NCBI RefSeq assembly: GCF_947623445.1
Contig: NC_135242.1
Location: 15,562,001 to 15,626,000, forward strand
Source of the DNA: Clavelina lepadiformis
Taxonomy: Eukaryota > Chordata > Ascidiacea > Aplousobranchia > Clavelinidae
Direction of reading: 5' to 3'
Length of the DNA stretch: 64,000 nt
Shown here: piece by piece, positions 35,837 through 57,829 of the stretch
Position numbering within the stretch: the first letter of the stretch is position 1
Layout: each line of letters starts with the position of its first letter
Notes under the pieces: generated by a model
What the model was told of the DNA's origin: nothing
The model's input: only the letters and a program-made list of their open reading frames with translations
Database searches by the model: none
Translations under genes and position numbers: made by a program

Positions 35837-37432
35837 CTCATAGGGACGGGAGTGTCCTATTTCTATGCAACCTTTCAGGTTGCCCTATATAGTCATTGGG
35901 GTACCCCAGGTTACCTACAGGGTTAGGTTCCGGAGTATGGCCATTTGAATACAATAAAACATTTGTTTCATTTTCTGCCTTTTTCGTTTCGCTTGCAAAA
36001 GCCTTGATCTATTGTGATTAACCAAGGAAATTAGCATTTTTGTTACCAGTTATTTGAGAGGAAACGTAAGAGTTTGTACATTTTGATTAGAAAGTTTTTG
36101 TTCAAATAAGTTATGTTCTAAATACATATGTTTTAGAAGATCGCCGTTTTATGCGAGAATTAGTGGCAATACCTTGCATTTATTTATCTTTATCTTAAAG
36201 TATTTGTTGATATAGTGAGAAAAAGCACAATTTTTGTCAACTTCACCGATTGGGGTAGGTGTGCCATATCCCACATTATATACCAATCACAATAACCAAA
36301 AAGTTGTTTTACCTATTTAGGATTAATAAATTCTTAAAAGCACGACGTCTTTAAATATCATGGAAAAGATTTCAAATATTCCCTGGTTTTTATAATAGAA
36401 AATTATAATTAGGTGTATATGCCTATATATAATGGCTGTTTCGAGGGAGTTGGTGAACAACAAGATTTGAAATACAAGTATTTCAATAGTAAGAAACTCC
36501 GCTTAAATTTAATTATTTTCGCTTGTTGAGCATGAACTGTGAGAAGAGTGGCAACTTGAAACAATGCACAGGCTTTCAGAAGTGGTTGTAGAGATGAAGT
36601 GGCAACACGTAAGATTTCAATTCACAAAGCGTTACACGCTCTAAGTAGCCTATGTTACATTCTAACTGTCGCACGAACATTACGCGCAGGTATCCGGACA
36701 GTGCTGTTTCAACTTAGAGTAATGTAGGAATTTTATGCAGCACTCAAACTATCAGAAAAATTTCACATAATTCAGGTGACCGTAATTAAGACAGAGTTCT
36801 GTAAAAATGAAAACGGCAGACACTTTTGCTAAGAAAGTTTAAAACATTCCTTTGAAGTTGGCAATATGCAAGTAGTTTAGTGTTGTATAAATCAATAAGT
36901 GACTTCAGCCTTTTGAAGTCACAACTAAGAAAAATGAATTAAGAGTGAAGTTGCAATAAAAGCATGGTTTATGGCTGCAAATATTTCAATTTGAATACAT
37001 TATAAGCTAAACTATACGCTGTTGTACCTAAAATAACAAATTCGATGTGTTTTTTTCAAAACTTAAGTTTAAGCTAGAAGGCGTCTGAAAGGTCGCTTCT
37101 GTTTTGAATACCTCAGTTAAATTAATGAACACTATTTTAGCTTTAGTTTTTAAGCAGTTGTGAAAAAACCCGAAACAAGGAGTATCAGACTGAAACAAGT
37201 GGAGACAACAATTGCGAATGTGCACAAAAATCATTATTAGTGGATGTGAAGTGCACTCTGTTTATGACTGTTCGTGTTGTCTTGTTAAAGAGGGATCTTC
37301 GAAAATCGATTTTGACGTGTTTTATAATTCCACGGCAGCTATTTGGTTAAAGTAGTCTAGGTGAAATGGGACTTATATAGAGAATGAATAGTAGTTTGTG
37401 TGTAGTACTTACAATCCTGCAAATTCAACAAT
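35837..37432. other. Intergenic, presumed promoter of the 37433 gene
   Basis: AT-rich; I recognise no exon, RNA gene or repeat with definable ends. Confidence 0.35.
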
Positions 37433-40400
37433 ATGTCTGGAACAGATGACTACGGATTCCTCAGTGCTGAACCTAACAGCAGAGAAAAAGTCACAAACGT
37501 ATCTCAATCGGACTTTTGCAATAAATTTGATGTAAAATATTCACTTAAACAGACGGTTGCGATGAAAAATGTTAACCCTGATACTCAGCAAGATTGCACT
37601 CAAACTGCAGAAAAAAAAGTGCCTTGGTGGAAGGTTTTGTTTAAACGCGGAAGAAAAGAAAAGCAACAAAAGAACAAGCTGGAAAGACGAAATTCCGACC
37701 TCAACCTGACAATGAAATCTAAAGTTTTAGAAAGCAAACAATCCCGTAATGGCAAATGCATGAGCATGTTACTACATGATAATATAGAAATGATTGATGA
37801 CGTGAACTTGACCTCAAAAATTAAATCAGAATCAGAAAATCAAATTGCACATTCAAAGGTTTCTTCGAAAATGGGATTAACAAGGTTAGCGACACCCGGT
37901 CATATGAAAGTTGATAAATACGTAGATATTTCAAGTAAAACTACAAAGACCCAAATTTTGGACAATCGAACAGATTGTGAAACGTCGTACAACGACGGAG
38001 AAGCACCGTTAAAACACGCAGAAGATATTATAGAGCCTGGAGAGGAAAAAAACAAGCAAAATAAAAATGAGTTGACCAAGCAGGATAAAAAGAAGCAAAA
38101 ACCAATCAAGCCTTTGCGAAAAAATACAAAGGTAAATATTTTAGCTGGAGATAACAACAAGCAAAATCCACAGTTTAATGCAAAAATGGAAGAAAGCAAC
38201 GAGTTTCAACGCGTTTTAACTCGGTCGAGGTCAATGATTCATTTAAGAACTCCTTTTCGGAAAAAAGATCGTTTACTGAATTGCTCTATAACATCGAAGT
38301 CAAAGAAGAGCCTGTCAAAAGAGGACATTTTAGCTAATACTGCCTATCAGGAGTACAACTTTCCCGACCAAACTTCTAAGCGGCAAGAAAAGGAAGGATT
38401 AATTGATGTTTATGATCGGTATCCAAGAAAAAAAGTAGAACAAAGAAAGGTCCTTATTAATATGTACACAAAGTAAGAACAACATTTTACAATATTCTTA
38501 AAATCACCATTGCCAGTTATGATTCTATAGCAAAACGTTTTATAGGCAAATTGAATTTTCGTTATATCCGATATTAACATCTACTGTAACTTATTATATA
38601 CATCAACATATAACGGTTTCTCGATTATAGGATATTCTGGTTAATTAGTATATATAGTAAAATAAAAAAGCGAGATACAGGATGGCACCCTAGAGTTAAC
38701 TTTTATTTAACTTTCTTTAATTCCACTGCACAAGCTTTCGCAAGCATAAACTTGCTTCATATAGGTGTACTACGAGAAGATCTCTCTCTAAATCTTGCTT
38801 TTTTATTTTACTATAAACTGATTATACTCGGTTAACACGGTTCAGCCATCATCAACTCTGATTAATTAATTATCGTTTATTACGTAGGGAAGAAATACCA
38901 GTTGAAAACGGTGTACCGCAGTGGGACTCCAAATCGTACGAATACGCAACTCAACGGCCTCTTGCACGTCGCATCTATTTCAGCAACAGAAAACAGGGTC
39001 GTCCAACGAAATTTGTCGAATCGTCCTTTCTGGGTGCACACGAAATATCCCCAATATTACCCGTCCGTTGTAAGTTAATCTTTTCAGGTTTGTTTATAGC
39101 AATACGCGGAAAAAAGTCGCACTGCTCTGGCCCGCAAAGTACACCTGATATGCTTTAAAAAGGTTTAATGTTTGCGACCACCAATTTTTCATAATTTATG
39201 TGTGACAAGGTAACACACAAAACAAAGAGAAATCATATTCTACACTTCGGAAAATCGGAGATATGAGTATATTATCTTTGGAAAACGAACCTGGAAACCT
39301 ACAGTTAGGAGAAGCTCATCACAAAGTAGAAGCGCAGGTACATGTACAAAAGGAAACTCAAATGAAATTACCTCTTGTTGAAGCTAAAGAAAAAATCGCT
39401 CAAAAATCAGCATTAACAGAAAACGATCACACCAGGTGCGTAAACTTACATGCTTCAACCGTTAATACTTTCTTGCCTAAATCAATTAAACAATTAAACC
39501 AAACAGATAAAGTAGTAAAAATTAAGTTCGTGTACGACTATATGAGGCCTACTCTTCTCATCATTCGCACTGATGTAAAAAACACATTTAGGCATGTGGC
39601 TGCAGTATATCATTTAATCAGATTTTGTGAATTCTATCCACAGAATAAAGAGCAGCACCGTTTCAGATCTGCTATCAAACGAGGTTGCCACTTCTACTGT
39701 AGAACAAGAGAACAGTATGATGGAAGGTATGTTTATAATTCACAGGCCAACAAAAAATTTTTGGCATGGAAGGTAAGAACGATTTTAGCGTATATCAGGG
39801 GCGCTGAGCTCGAAAATGCCATTAGTTTTTGCAAATTGGCTCTAGTTTTTAAGATATTAGCGAATTTCGATATTTTTTCGTACCTTTTAAATTTGAAGCT
39901 ATAGGTTACATTTTATCTTAAGGAACGGCCTATATTAAATGTTGAAGTAGGCCTAAGTCTATCTGCACTAAAACCACAAGAATGAGCAAAAGCTAAAGAC
40001 ACAATGAGATTAGCTAAATGAAAAAGTGCTGCATAAATCTATTATTTTCCATATATTCAACACAAAATATGCCCCATTTATTCGTATTTTCATCAGATTC
40101 TCCTAAAATATTGCAATTTGTGAGAATAAGCTTCCAATACCACATTAAAACTTGCTTGAAGTGAACAATAAATAGCAGTAATTTGGTAATAACAAACCAA
40201 GTATGCCTAAGCCTACACAAGAAAGACGAAAATTTGTAAAAACAGACGAAATGAACAAGCAATAAATTTTTTTCATTTACCGCGGAGTATTCATAGCAAA
40301 ACACTTTATGAAGAAATAAATCCATCTCAGGATGTGCATTAATGAAGTTCTTAGATGTACTTTAGTTATTTACTCAAATTAGCTTGAAGTCATCTGCAGG

Positions 40401-43400
40401 AATGTCCTCTTATTCGACTTTCGCCTGTAGTCTTGTTCTGGACAGCTTCGCATTAGGCACCAGCAGTAACCTGCCATCATGTGAGTATCCCATCTACCTT
40501 GATATCTCTCTTCCGCTAATTTGATATCTTGATGAAACCTTTCACCTTGTTCCTCACTCATATTTCCGAGGTTTTCAGGGAAGCGATCTAAGTGACTGAA
40601 TAGATAGTGAACTTTTACGGTCATCCTTGATCTAAGAGCTTGAAAATTCGTAAGCATCACTTCTACGAGATCCACATAGTTGCTTGCTTTTGTGTTTTCA
40701 AGAAACCCTTTTACAACTGCAATAAAAGAGTGCCAGGCTGCCTTCTCAACTTCAGTCATATGTGATGGAAAAACTTAATCTTTAATTAATTTTCGTATTT
40801 GTGGCCCATCAAAAAGTCCTGCTTTCAGGTTTTGAATACTAAGACCAGGAAATACTTTGCACAGGTAATCAAAACAAGCACCATCTTTATCTAAGGCCCT
40901 GACAAATTGTTTCATCAAACCCAATTTGATTTGCAATGGGGGTAAAATGATGCGATCACGACTGAAGGTTCATTTACAATGTTTTTATCTCCGTGCACAA
41001 GCTGTTCATGTATGGGCTATTCCTTTTTAATCCAGTGTTGATCAGTGGCCCGAATATCCCAGTAACAAATAAAGCAGGATACTTGGTGTAGCCGCCTTGT
41101 TGTCCTAAGAGAAAGTTGACCATTTTGAAATCAACGCATATCTCCCAGTTATGCTCAGTATAAGAAAGTTTCTTGATGGGACGATCATGGTTATGCTTGA
41201 TGGGAGATGATATAAACTAATCTAATGCCTTATTTACCTCCCAAGCGAAACATTTGTGCCAGACAACTCAACATTTGGGCAAAACTAAATAGCTGCTTCA
41301 CATGGCTTCAGTTTTTACTAACTTATGTTACTCACTAGCATACATTTCTAACTTTTCATGGTATATGTAGGAAGAAGCAATATCTCAAAAACCAGAGCCA
41401 ATTCAGCAAAAGTAATGGCATTTTCGAACTCAGCGTCCCTGATATACCCCTAAATCGATCTAACATATCATGCCTTTTAAAAAAAAATTTTTTTGGCCTG
41501 TGGAATGCAGGAAATTTTTTGAAATCAAAGAAGCTAAAGCATATATGCCATTGAATTATTAATATAGATGAAAACAGCCTGGTTGAAACTGACGAACCTG
41601 ATCTGATGAAGTTTGGTCGTTCGTTTATTCTTACTGGAGTTGTTGACCAAAAGGTAATAAAAACTCAGATCTTGAAAGTTGAAACTAATTTCGTGTTGTA
41701 CGTCCTGTATAAGTCTTAGGTTATTACTTTTCGATCCTATAGAGATAGTCTTTGACCAAAATTTTTTAGACTAAATATAATTTTCTGCAGCTAACAATAA
41801 TTGTAATGAAGTAAATAATTTACTAGATCCAATTGAATTATATGCACATCATCAATGTTGCAGTCATTCTATGTCTTAATAGATGCCAGATGTCATTATC
41901 CAGAAGCACCCTTACCTTGCAATGTCTTTTCCCGTGCGCAATATGGCCCAGTGTTTACGTCATGCTACATTACGAAAACAGTCTCCTTCAAAGGAAGATG
42001 TTTCCGAAAACAAGGCCATTGTTGATTCGCATTCTCCCCAGACTATTGAAGACATTAGCAACCCTGCTTACTGCGAAACTAAAAAGCACTCACTTGGATG
42101 GACTCCCCAGAAAAATTGCTTATATCATTTGTCAAGAAGCAAAAAAAATGAAAGGCAAATCAGAGCTATCGCAGGCTTGATTTTATATTATACTGCATTA
42201 TATAGTGTATTATATTATGCATTATATGTTTTAATGACTTTGATGTATTATTATAATTATTAATGTAATAAGTTATATCATAACTTTCCAAGTTATATTA
42301 TATATTATTACGAGAATAAAGATTATCAGAAAATCATAAATTAGTCACATTACCAATGATTGAAGAACTTCACTTCATTGCAGGTCTAAACTTGAAATGA
42401 TACCGTCCAGCAATAGTACAAGTAATTCAAAAACACACACGCCATGTGGACCACCAAGACGATGTCATAGCGATTCAGATTTGTCTTCTACATTTAGTGT
42501 TACACCAATGAAGTTAAATAAATATTTGTCAGCAGCGATGGAACCAAGTACGTATTTCATCTATAATAGAATATTTACTAAAAAAACAGCACTCCCTACT
42601 TACGAAATAATAGAATAAACAAAATTACGTTCCAAGCTACCCTTGCTATCTCGAATTTGTTTGCAAGTCGACAATGTGTAATTTGTATACATAAAGATTG
42701 CAGAACACAATATAACTATACCAAAGATCCCCATGATACACATTCCACCAAATGGCTATGTTTTCAGGGGTGGCTCAACGTTGTTGGCAGGTGAACGGTC
42801 ATCCCTAGGGAATGTTTGCAGTTGCACTGCATGTTAAGAACGTTTGTAAATCAGGGCATGTCTGTACAGCAGGGGTCGGCAACCTACGGCCCGCCATGCG
42901 AAATCGTCCGGCCCGAGACATATTAATTAGTTATCACAAGAATACGGCCCGCCGTGTCTTATTGAGTTTCAAACTGTAGTGTTAACATTTAGCAATTATA
43001 GTATTAATGAAAATTCCGGCCCGCCAAAGAGTTGTACGCTCGACATTTGGCCCGTGACTAGCAAAAGGTTGCCGACCCCTGATTTAAGGGTAAGATATTC
43101 GCGTTAAAGAAAAGCTGTCCCGGCAGTTACGGCCCGCCAGTATATTTTATTTTATCAAATTGGCCCGCGGCTCAAAAAGGTTGCCGACCCCTGCTGTACA
43201 GTAGAGAAACATTACATATGGCTACCGATTCATGATTGGATATGAATAGTGGTGGGATTCAGCCGGTTCGCACCGGTTCGTGCCAACCGGTTTTTGGAAT
43301 TTTAATGACCTCCGCGAACCGGAGCGATAACAAGCGTATGTATAGGCCTATGCCCTATGTGTATATCAGCCCTGGGTCAATATGGCATGCTACTAGTAAG

Positions 43401-45869
43401 AGAACCAGATGTTAAAATATTTGAATCCCACCACTGGATATGAATGAACATCAGTAGGGTCTGAGCAGTGTCAGGTAAAGAAATGCACACCCACAATATA
43501 AATAACTGAACGGAAAGAAGTTGTGATGTAACAATCTCTCACTACTCAATCTTGAAGTAGGTCTGCATTTCTTTATTAATTTGACTTCACAAGAAATTTA
43601 AAGTATAAGAAAACTAACTTTAAACACTAACTTTAGCTTGATACGTTTTAGATCCATTCAACGGTGGTGGAAGAAAGATATGTAGGTAAGTCGAACAATA
43701 AGCTTGCGAAAAATATTACTTGGGACTCCAGGAGTCATGCTTAAATTGGGTATTGTTAGTGCTGGATGATGTTATCTGTTGCAAGTTATTAAACCTGATT
43801 GAAAACAGAATTTTATGAATTTAAAAGCATAACGTATAGCGGCAACACTAAAAATGACGGTTATGACGCTGACAGTTACGGACAAGGGCGGTAATGGACA
43901 ATGACGGTAATGGATATATTTTCGAACGTAGGTTTTTCCTATGAAATAGTGAAAACCTAAAAGATTTTTGTTGTTTATACTAAAGTTTGACTTTCAAGAT
44001 ACCTCTTGTGATGTGTTATCGAGAAAAGCCGCTATTATAACAACAATGAAATCAATGATTGTGCCATTGTTTATTGTCGCCATTTTCCATTTCAGCACAC
44101 TCATCAGCTAGCGGAGGTCTATTTATTTTTATTACTATTTATTATTAAGTTAATTTACTTTACAGGAGTAGGAGTGCAAGAACCGATCGCCTGCTAACAC
44201 GCATGAAACACAGGATTCAGCGACTGGAGAGACTGAGCGATTTAGCCTTGCAAGATAACACTTCTTTTCTCAACTCTCCTAGTCTCTCTGTTTCATCGGA
44301 AAAGGTATCCATGATAATTTACATTTAAGGTCATAAGTTTATGATAATAGTATGTTGTAGGCTAATGCAATCTTTCCGCTAAACTTCGTCGAAGTGAATG
44401 CTACAAACATAAAAACAAAGTTATAATCGGAAGACCAGTGGGCTATATTTCTATTGCGTTTATCAACCAACCCGTAGACCGTAACAGCGTATTCCATTCT
44501 TCTATTGTAGCTCACAAAGCTAGAAAGTGATAATTTGGATTTATCAGTGAAATATGCTAGCACGGAAAGCATCAGTCGAAAATGTGCAAACGCAAAACCG
44601 CGTTTTGATCTTCAGTCTTTAGCTGAACCATCTCAATCTACTTCGCTGAAGAAATTTAAGCAGTTAATTCATTCCCGCATGGACAAGGTCAATATCATGC
44701 AGACAACAACGCAACAGCATTTTCCGGTCAAATCAAAGACCGAGGCAGAAACCCTTCGGCAGCAGGCTCAAGTGACACTGTATGAAAACCTGTGGCCACC
44801 ATACGAGTCTTACGCAGATAAGGAAAGTACACGAACACATCCGAGTGTTGATCGGACAATTCAAACGAATCCTGGAGAAAATTGTCGGGAAAACACCAGA
44901 GTTACTTTTTCCTCGGCTAACGTAAGACCGATTACCTCTGAGATTGAGTGTGAATCACAACGCAGCAGGCAAGAAGCTCCAATGCAAAAATCCAAAAAAA
45001 TTTACTCAAACGAATCTTTTTGTGCAAAACGCGAAAAGAATACGTTCAGTTGCGCTCTTTCAAGGTCGTCGGTAAAAATCTATCCTAAGTATGTTTTCAG
45101 AGCTTTACAAGATACAGCGGTAAGCAATTCAAATGGAAATAAACCACAAAAACATGCAAAGTCCATTTCGCTTTCTGCAAACGAAATCCAAAGGCCAAAG
45201 CAACATTTACAAACGCAAAAGTGTATCCAAGATGATCTAAAACAGAGCTTCTCAACCAGAGGAAAAAGTACAGACGCTGCTGGATCAACGAGAATACAAA
45301 CAACATTTGGCAGTGAAGATGAAGATTTTTCAACTAATTGCCGCGCTGTTCGTAGTAGTGCAAGCTACTTTTCGACCTCACTACTGCAAAACCAAGCGAA
45401 AATAAAAGACACCATGCTAAAAGAAATGAAACGAATCAGTACACGATATACTTCTTTTGAGTCATGTGACAATTTTCAACACTGTGAGAATAAAGCAACT
45501 CGCTGCCAGATCCACGGAGTGGACGGGGCGTCTAACCAGAACCACTACGAAACTGTTCTTCCGGTGAGAATAGACATTCAAGAAGAAGCCAGAGCTTCAA
45601 ACAGGAGAGGTATGATTCGTAACGTTGACACCGAGGAAGATGGTTACGCTACAATGTCCTCTAATGACAGCACACTGGCACAATATGGCAGTGTGGTATG
45701 GCCTGAACCAAGATCTGCAAACAGAACTAGAAAAAGTGGCCCTAGAGAAAGCAGCATTCAGAAACCTGGTCATAAGAGTCCCATTGAGTACATTATCCCG
45801 CACCAGAACAATATAATAGAAGATACAAATGGGTTTTTGGAATGGGATTGTGACGAAACAGATCTCTAG
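37433..45869 (+). CDS. Large unrecognised protein, 10 exons, 1177 residues
   Basis: Exons 37433-38472, 38888-39069, 39261-39435, 39644-39726, 41568-41653, 41883-42154, 42384-42547, 43652-43685, 44166-44304 and 44511-45869 join to 3534 nt with consistent phases. I do not recognise the family. The first exon is Lys/Ser-rich (VPWWKVLFKRGRKEK, RSRSMIHLRTPFRKKDR). The middle holds hydrophilic stretches such as WDSKSYEYATQRPLARRIYF and PDLMKFGRSFILTGVVDQK. The last exon is long, Ser/Gln-rich and ends with DGYATMSSNDSTLAQYGSV, probably disordered. There is no signal peptide or membrane helix, so it is probably intracellular. The exon 39644-39726 lies in a different frame from a longer misleading open frame. 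The 41883-42154 exon needs a GC donor (AAAG/gcaaat). Polyadenylation signal at 45897-45902. Confidence 0.68.
39777..41470 (-). mobile_element. Decayed DNA transposon with inverted repeats and a remnant ORF
   Basis: The left part 39777-39870 (TATATCAGGGGCGCTGAGCT, GAAAATGCCATTA, TTGGCTCTAG) is repeated in reverse complement at about 41385-41470 with few changes. Between them the reverse strand, about 41210-40379, reads NWEICVDFKMVNFLLGQQGG then YTKYP, RDRIILPPLQIKLGLMKQFV, DGPQIRKLIKD, stop, then NMSEEQGERFHQDIKLAEER and YQGRWDTHMMAGYCWCLMR. I know this protein type as a repetitive, transposon-linked ORF found across animal genomes, without a settled name. At least one stop and one frameshift make it dead. 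It sits in an intron of the plus-strand gene. Confidence 0.7.
42862..43201. mobile_element. hAT-type MITE with perfect 8-bp target duplication
   Basis: The body is 42870-43193 (324 bp). Ends are CAGGGGTCGGCAACC and GGTTGCCGACCCCTG, perfect inverted repeats of a familiar hAT type. CTGTACAG flanks both sides (42862-42869, 43194-43201). A second copy of the right end, ending at 43080, lies inside, and GGCCCGCC words recur, so the element carries an internal partial duplication. It lies in an intron of the 37433-45869 gene. Confidence 0.92.
43238..43445. mobile_element. Short hAT-like MITE with direct flanking repeats
   Basis: The body is 43248-43435 (188 bp) with perfect 14-bp inverted ends AGTGGTGGGATTCA and TGAATCCCACCACT. 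GGATATGAAT flanks both sides (43238-43247, 43436-43445); this is 10 bp, or 8 bp if the first two element bases are counted differently. The inside has GCCGGTTCGCACCGGTTCG repeats. It lies 54 bases beyond the body of the previous element. Confidence 0.88.
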
Positions 45870-46876
45870 AAAGGATCCGCAATACAAGCAGCTTTTAATA
45901 AATCGTTTTTTAGTTATAGCGATTCCTAATTTTTGTATAGTTAGTACATCGATAATATCATATAAGTAATTTGCGTAACTAAATCGCTTTTATTTGTTGG
46001 GTGATAATTTTCAAAAGAAAATATAGGCAATAGAATGTGGAAACTAAGCGGCTGTAAATGTTTTTATCAGTGTCTAAAGTCATAAAAAGCTATAATTGTT
46101 ATTAGCAAACGTTTTACAATTATGTTAGAAGGCATTTAGCAACAACTAAAATTACAGTTCAATTCGCTATGACGAATTTTAATCAAATACAATTTAGGGA
46201 TATTTCTTGTATTTGCTATTCAGCACTGTTTGCTGATAAATGGACCGTTTTTAACAAAACGAAAGGAATCACGTGCACCCAATTCTGCACTGAATTAACA
46301 CTGCAATGATTTTTTTCAAGAAAAATTGTAATAACAACAAATTAACAGTGTTTCACTTTTTTTTAAAAGTAACCTATGCACTTACGTTCGCTTGTAGAAA
46401 AAAATTGAACACCATAGCCAAGTTTTTGTTTTTTCCTTGTTCAATAACCAATTTTGAAACCGTATAAGTAGATGAAACATAGCTGTTTGCACTTTTTTTA
46501 AAACATTTTGTAAAATTTTGAAGTATTTAATTTATACAGTATATGTTAAGATATTTTATTGATAATGATCAAGACCGAAACAAACTCTGTTGAGAAGCCG
46601 TTGGTACACAGTCTGCCTATCACAACTACAGTAGGTTCAGTTATTAGTTAAGAATTTTTTGCTAACAACGGGTAACGTAGACATGTCGTATAACGTTTAT
46701 TTTCTGAGTAATGAATATACCCAATTACGATTTCAAAAGGAAAAAGAAATTAGCAAAATAGAACATGGCAAAATTATAGAAATGTTTACCAAATAGTGAA
46801 CATCCATTAAATTTATAACTCATGTGTTGGTTGCCTGATAGGTCAAATTTCTTGTCATTCAACAAAAAATTTACGT
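45870..46876. other. Intergenic between convergent genes
   Basis: Contains the 3' end of the plus-strand gene (AATAAA at 45897) and, on the minus strand, a possible CYP polyadenylation signal at 46696-46701. Also holds one copy of a dispersed repeat at 46330-46545. Confidence 0.5.
46330..46545 (+). repeat. Dispersed direct repeat, copy 1
   Basis: This stretch matches 49770-49995 over its whole length in the same orientation, for example TTGAACACCATAGCCAAGTT and AGTAGATGAAACATAG against the second copy. The differences are scattered substitutions and small indels. One copy is just 3' of the P450 gene, the other is in one of its introns. Confidence 0.8.
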
Positions 46877-55906
<9,030 letters not shown>

Positions 55907-56519
55907 TGCTAAAGTTATTATTACACACCTAGCAAGAAATAATTATAATATTAATTAACTACCAACCAGGATCTGCCAGCTCTAATCTCTTAACGTAAAA
56001 AGATGAGCAATAAATCTGTAAATGCAATTGTCCTACTATATTGGATCTGTATAGTGCAGTAAGGTAAAGTTGGTTGATGCCTCTGTCCTTGTATCTCAGT
56101 TTAGGGGTCCCTCAAAATACTTTCAGCTTTGGGTTTCCCTCATTTTTCATCATTAATTAAAGGAAACTTAGTGAACTCAAGGATTCCAAAGAATCTACGA
56201 AACCCATCAAACCAAGAGTATCTATAAGGAACCCCTTAACATATACCAGTCCAGCTATGCAGATTTGTCAAATTATCATATAGACAACACTAATTCACAA
56301 AATAAGTAAGTTTGGAATGCAGCACTAAATTTCAAAGTGAGAAATTACAAAACATTTGTAGAAATTGATATTGCACATTCTTTATTAAACCAAAGCATTC
56401 ACCGTCTTATGGGCATTTTATTTCATATTTTTGTTCCTTTGTTTAATTTGGAAATGGTGATCAATGGAAAGGTGAGCAAATAAATTATCATAGAGAGGCT
56501 AATAATTTCTCAATTTTGT
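55907..56519. other. Intergenic, presumed promoter of the P450 gene
   Basis: AT-rich, directly upstream of the P450 ATG at 55906 on the minus strand. No exon recognised. Confidence 0.4.
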
Positions 56520-57790
56520 GATACCCTTGTACCACAGTGGAAAGTGTGGCACCTGAAAACATGAGATTCGTCAACATACACACCTAAATTTTTTACAGTC
56601 ACTTCGATTTACAATAAATGAATATAATACATAAACAAAAGATTGAGGTTTCCATGCACGCCATCATGCCAAAATGTGTGTTTTTACACACACAATTTCT
56701 CATCAAAAACTGACCTGCTTTCTAGTCAGGCCCTTGTGTTAAATATCCGTTTATTACAACCAATTTTGCATGCCCCATTAAAATATTGCCAAGCGCCATA
56801 CTGAGAAACACTAAAATAGCAGTTAATTGTACATTCATAGCAAGCCAATAAATGCCAACAACTTAAAGAAAACCAAAATAGCAGAATAGTCTACAGTTTA
56901 TCCAGACTGCTATGTCTAGATTTTGCTTGTGCACAAAACATTTTCAACCAACATTTTTGACACTTGGGCGTATCCAGAGTGCAGTGTCAGAGTGTAGCAG
57001 AACAGGGCAGTAGCGCAACATGATTATTACTTAGGCCTATGTGCACAGATCTTCAAAACTGCTAATTCTGCACTCACTTTGCAAAGTTAGCAGTCTGGAA
57101 ATTTCGCCTATCAACTAGGCTATGGCCACTTGTTTATTTATATTATTTCTTTTAGAGTTTTTTTGTATTTTATGATTTCATATTTTTATGAACTGTTTTA
57201 AAGTAATAAGCCGTATGGGTAAATGCCTTAGTCAGATTGTGGAAAGTGTGGCAGCTGCACGCACGAGACCCATCACTGAGTATGCCAAACTTTTTTATCT
57301 TCACTTTAATTTATGGTATAATAAGATAATCTTTATTCTCGGACTAAAGACAGTCTTTGCATGATTTAAACCCGGCATTAATCCCTCATTACTCGAGCTT
57401 TGGTTACCGAGCTACAGTAGTCTCTGTGCAAGTTCCGATTATCACACATTTTTTGTCTTTGTTTCTTGATTTTTTATATAGTATTGCCCGAATTTAGAAC
57501 TGTCTGTTAATGCTTCGTTAATGCTTTTCCCATTACAGCAGTATGGTGCCACTAGGTACCGAACACGAAACACAAGCAATATTTGTTGCAAGGTCAGCGC
57601 TCAAATTACTCGGCTACCGAGCCGAATATAATAAGTAAACAAAAAAAGCTGGCGGTTTGAAAGCTAATTTATAATAAAAAAACAAAGAACCGAGGCTTCA
57701 GTGCACGCCATCACGCCAAAATTTGCGTTTTTGCATGCATGAGTTCTTGACGAAAACTGCCGTACTTTCTGTGAAATCCGGCCATCCTAC
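56520..57790. repeat. Diverged direct duplication, second copy interrupted
   Basis: Words in 56520-56725 recur in order in 57230-57320 and 57660-57790: GTGGAAAGTGTGGCA near 56540 and 57239, then GCACGCCATCA-GCCAAAAT near 56655 and 57696. The second copy has about 340 extra bases between the two halves. No coding function seen. Confidence 0.55.
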
Positions 57791-57829
57791 AAACTTTCCA
57801 GCAGCCTGTAAGTAATGTAAATTGAGCAA

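Noticed and set aside
39263..39904. 213-codon open frame taken as one exon
   Set aside because: Its 3' part runs into the transposon end, and the downstream exon needs phase 1. Splicing at 39435 and 39644-39726 in another frame fits, the long frame does not.
40014..40325. 103-codon minus-strand open frame
   Set aside because: Lies inside the decayed transposon, beyond its ORF stop, and is a Phe/Leu/Tyr-rich AT translation with no known domain.
42180..42263. Continuation of the 41883 exon into Tyr/Leu-rich coding sequence
   Set aside because: It is a translation of TATTATA-type AT repeats, and the following exon needs phase 2, which the GC donor at 42154 provides.
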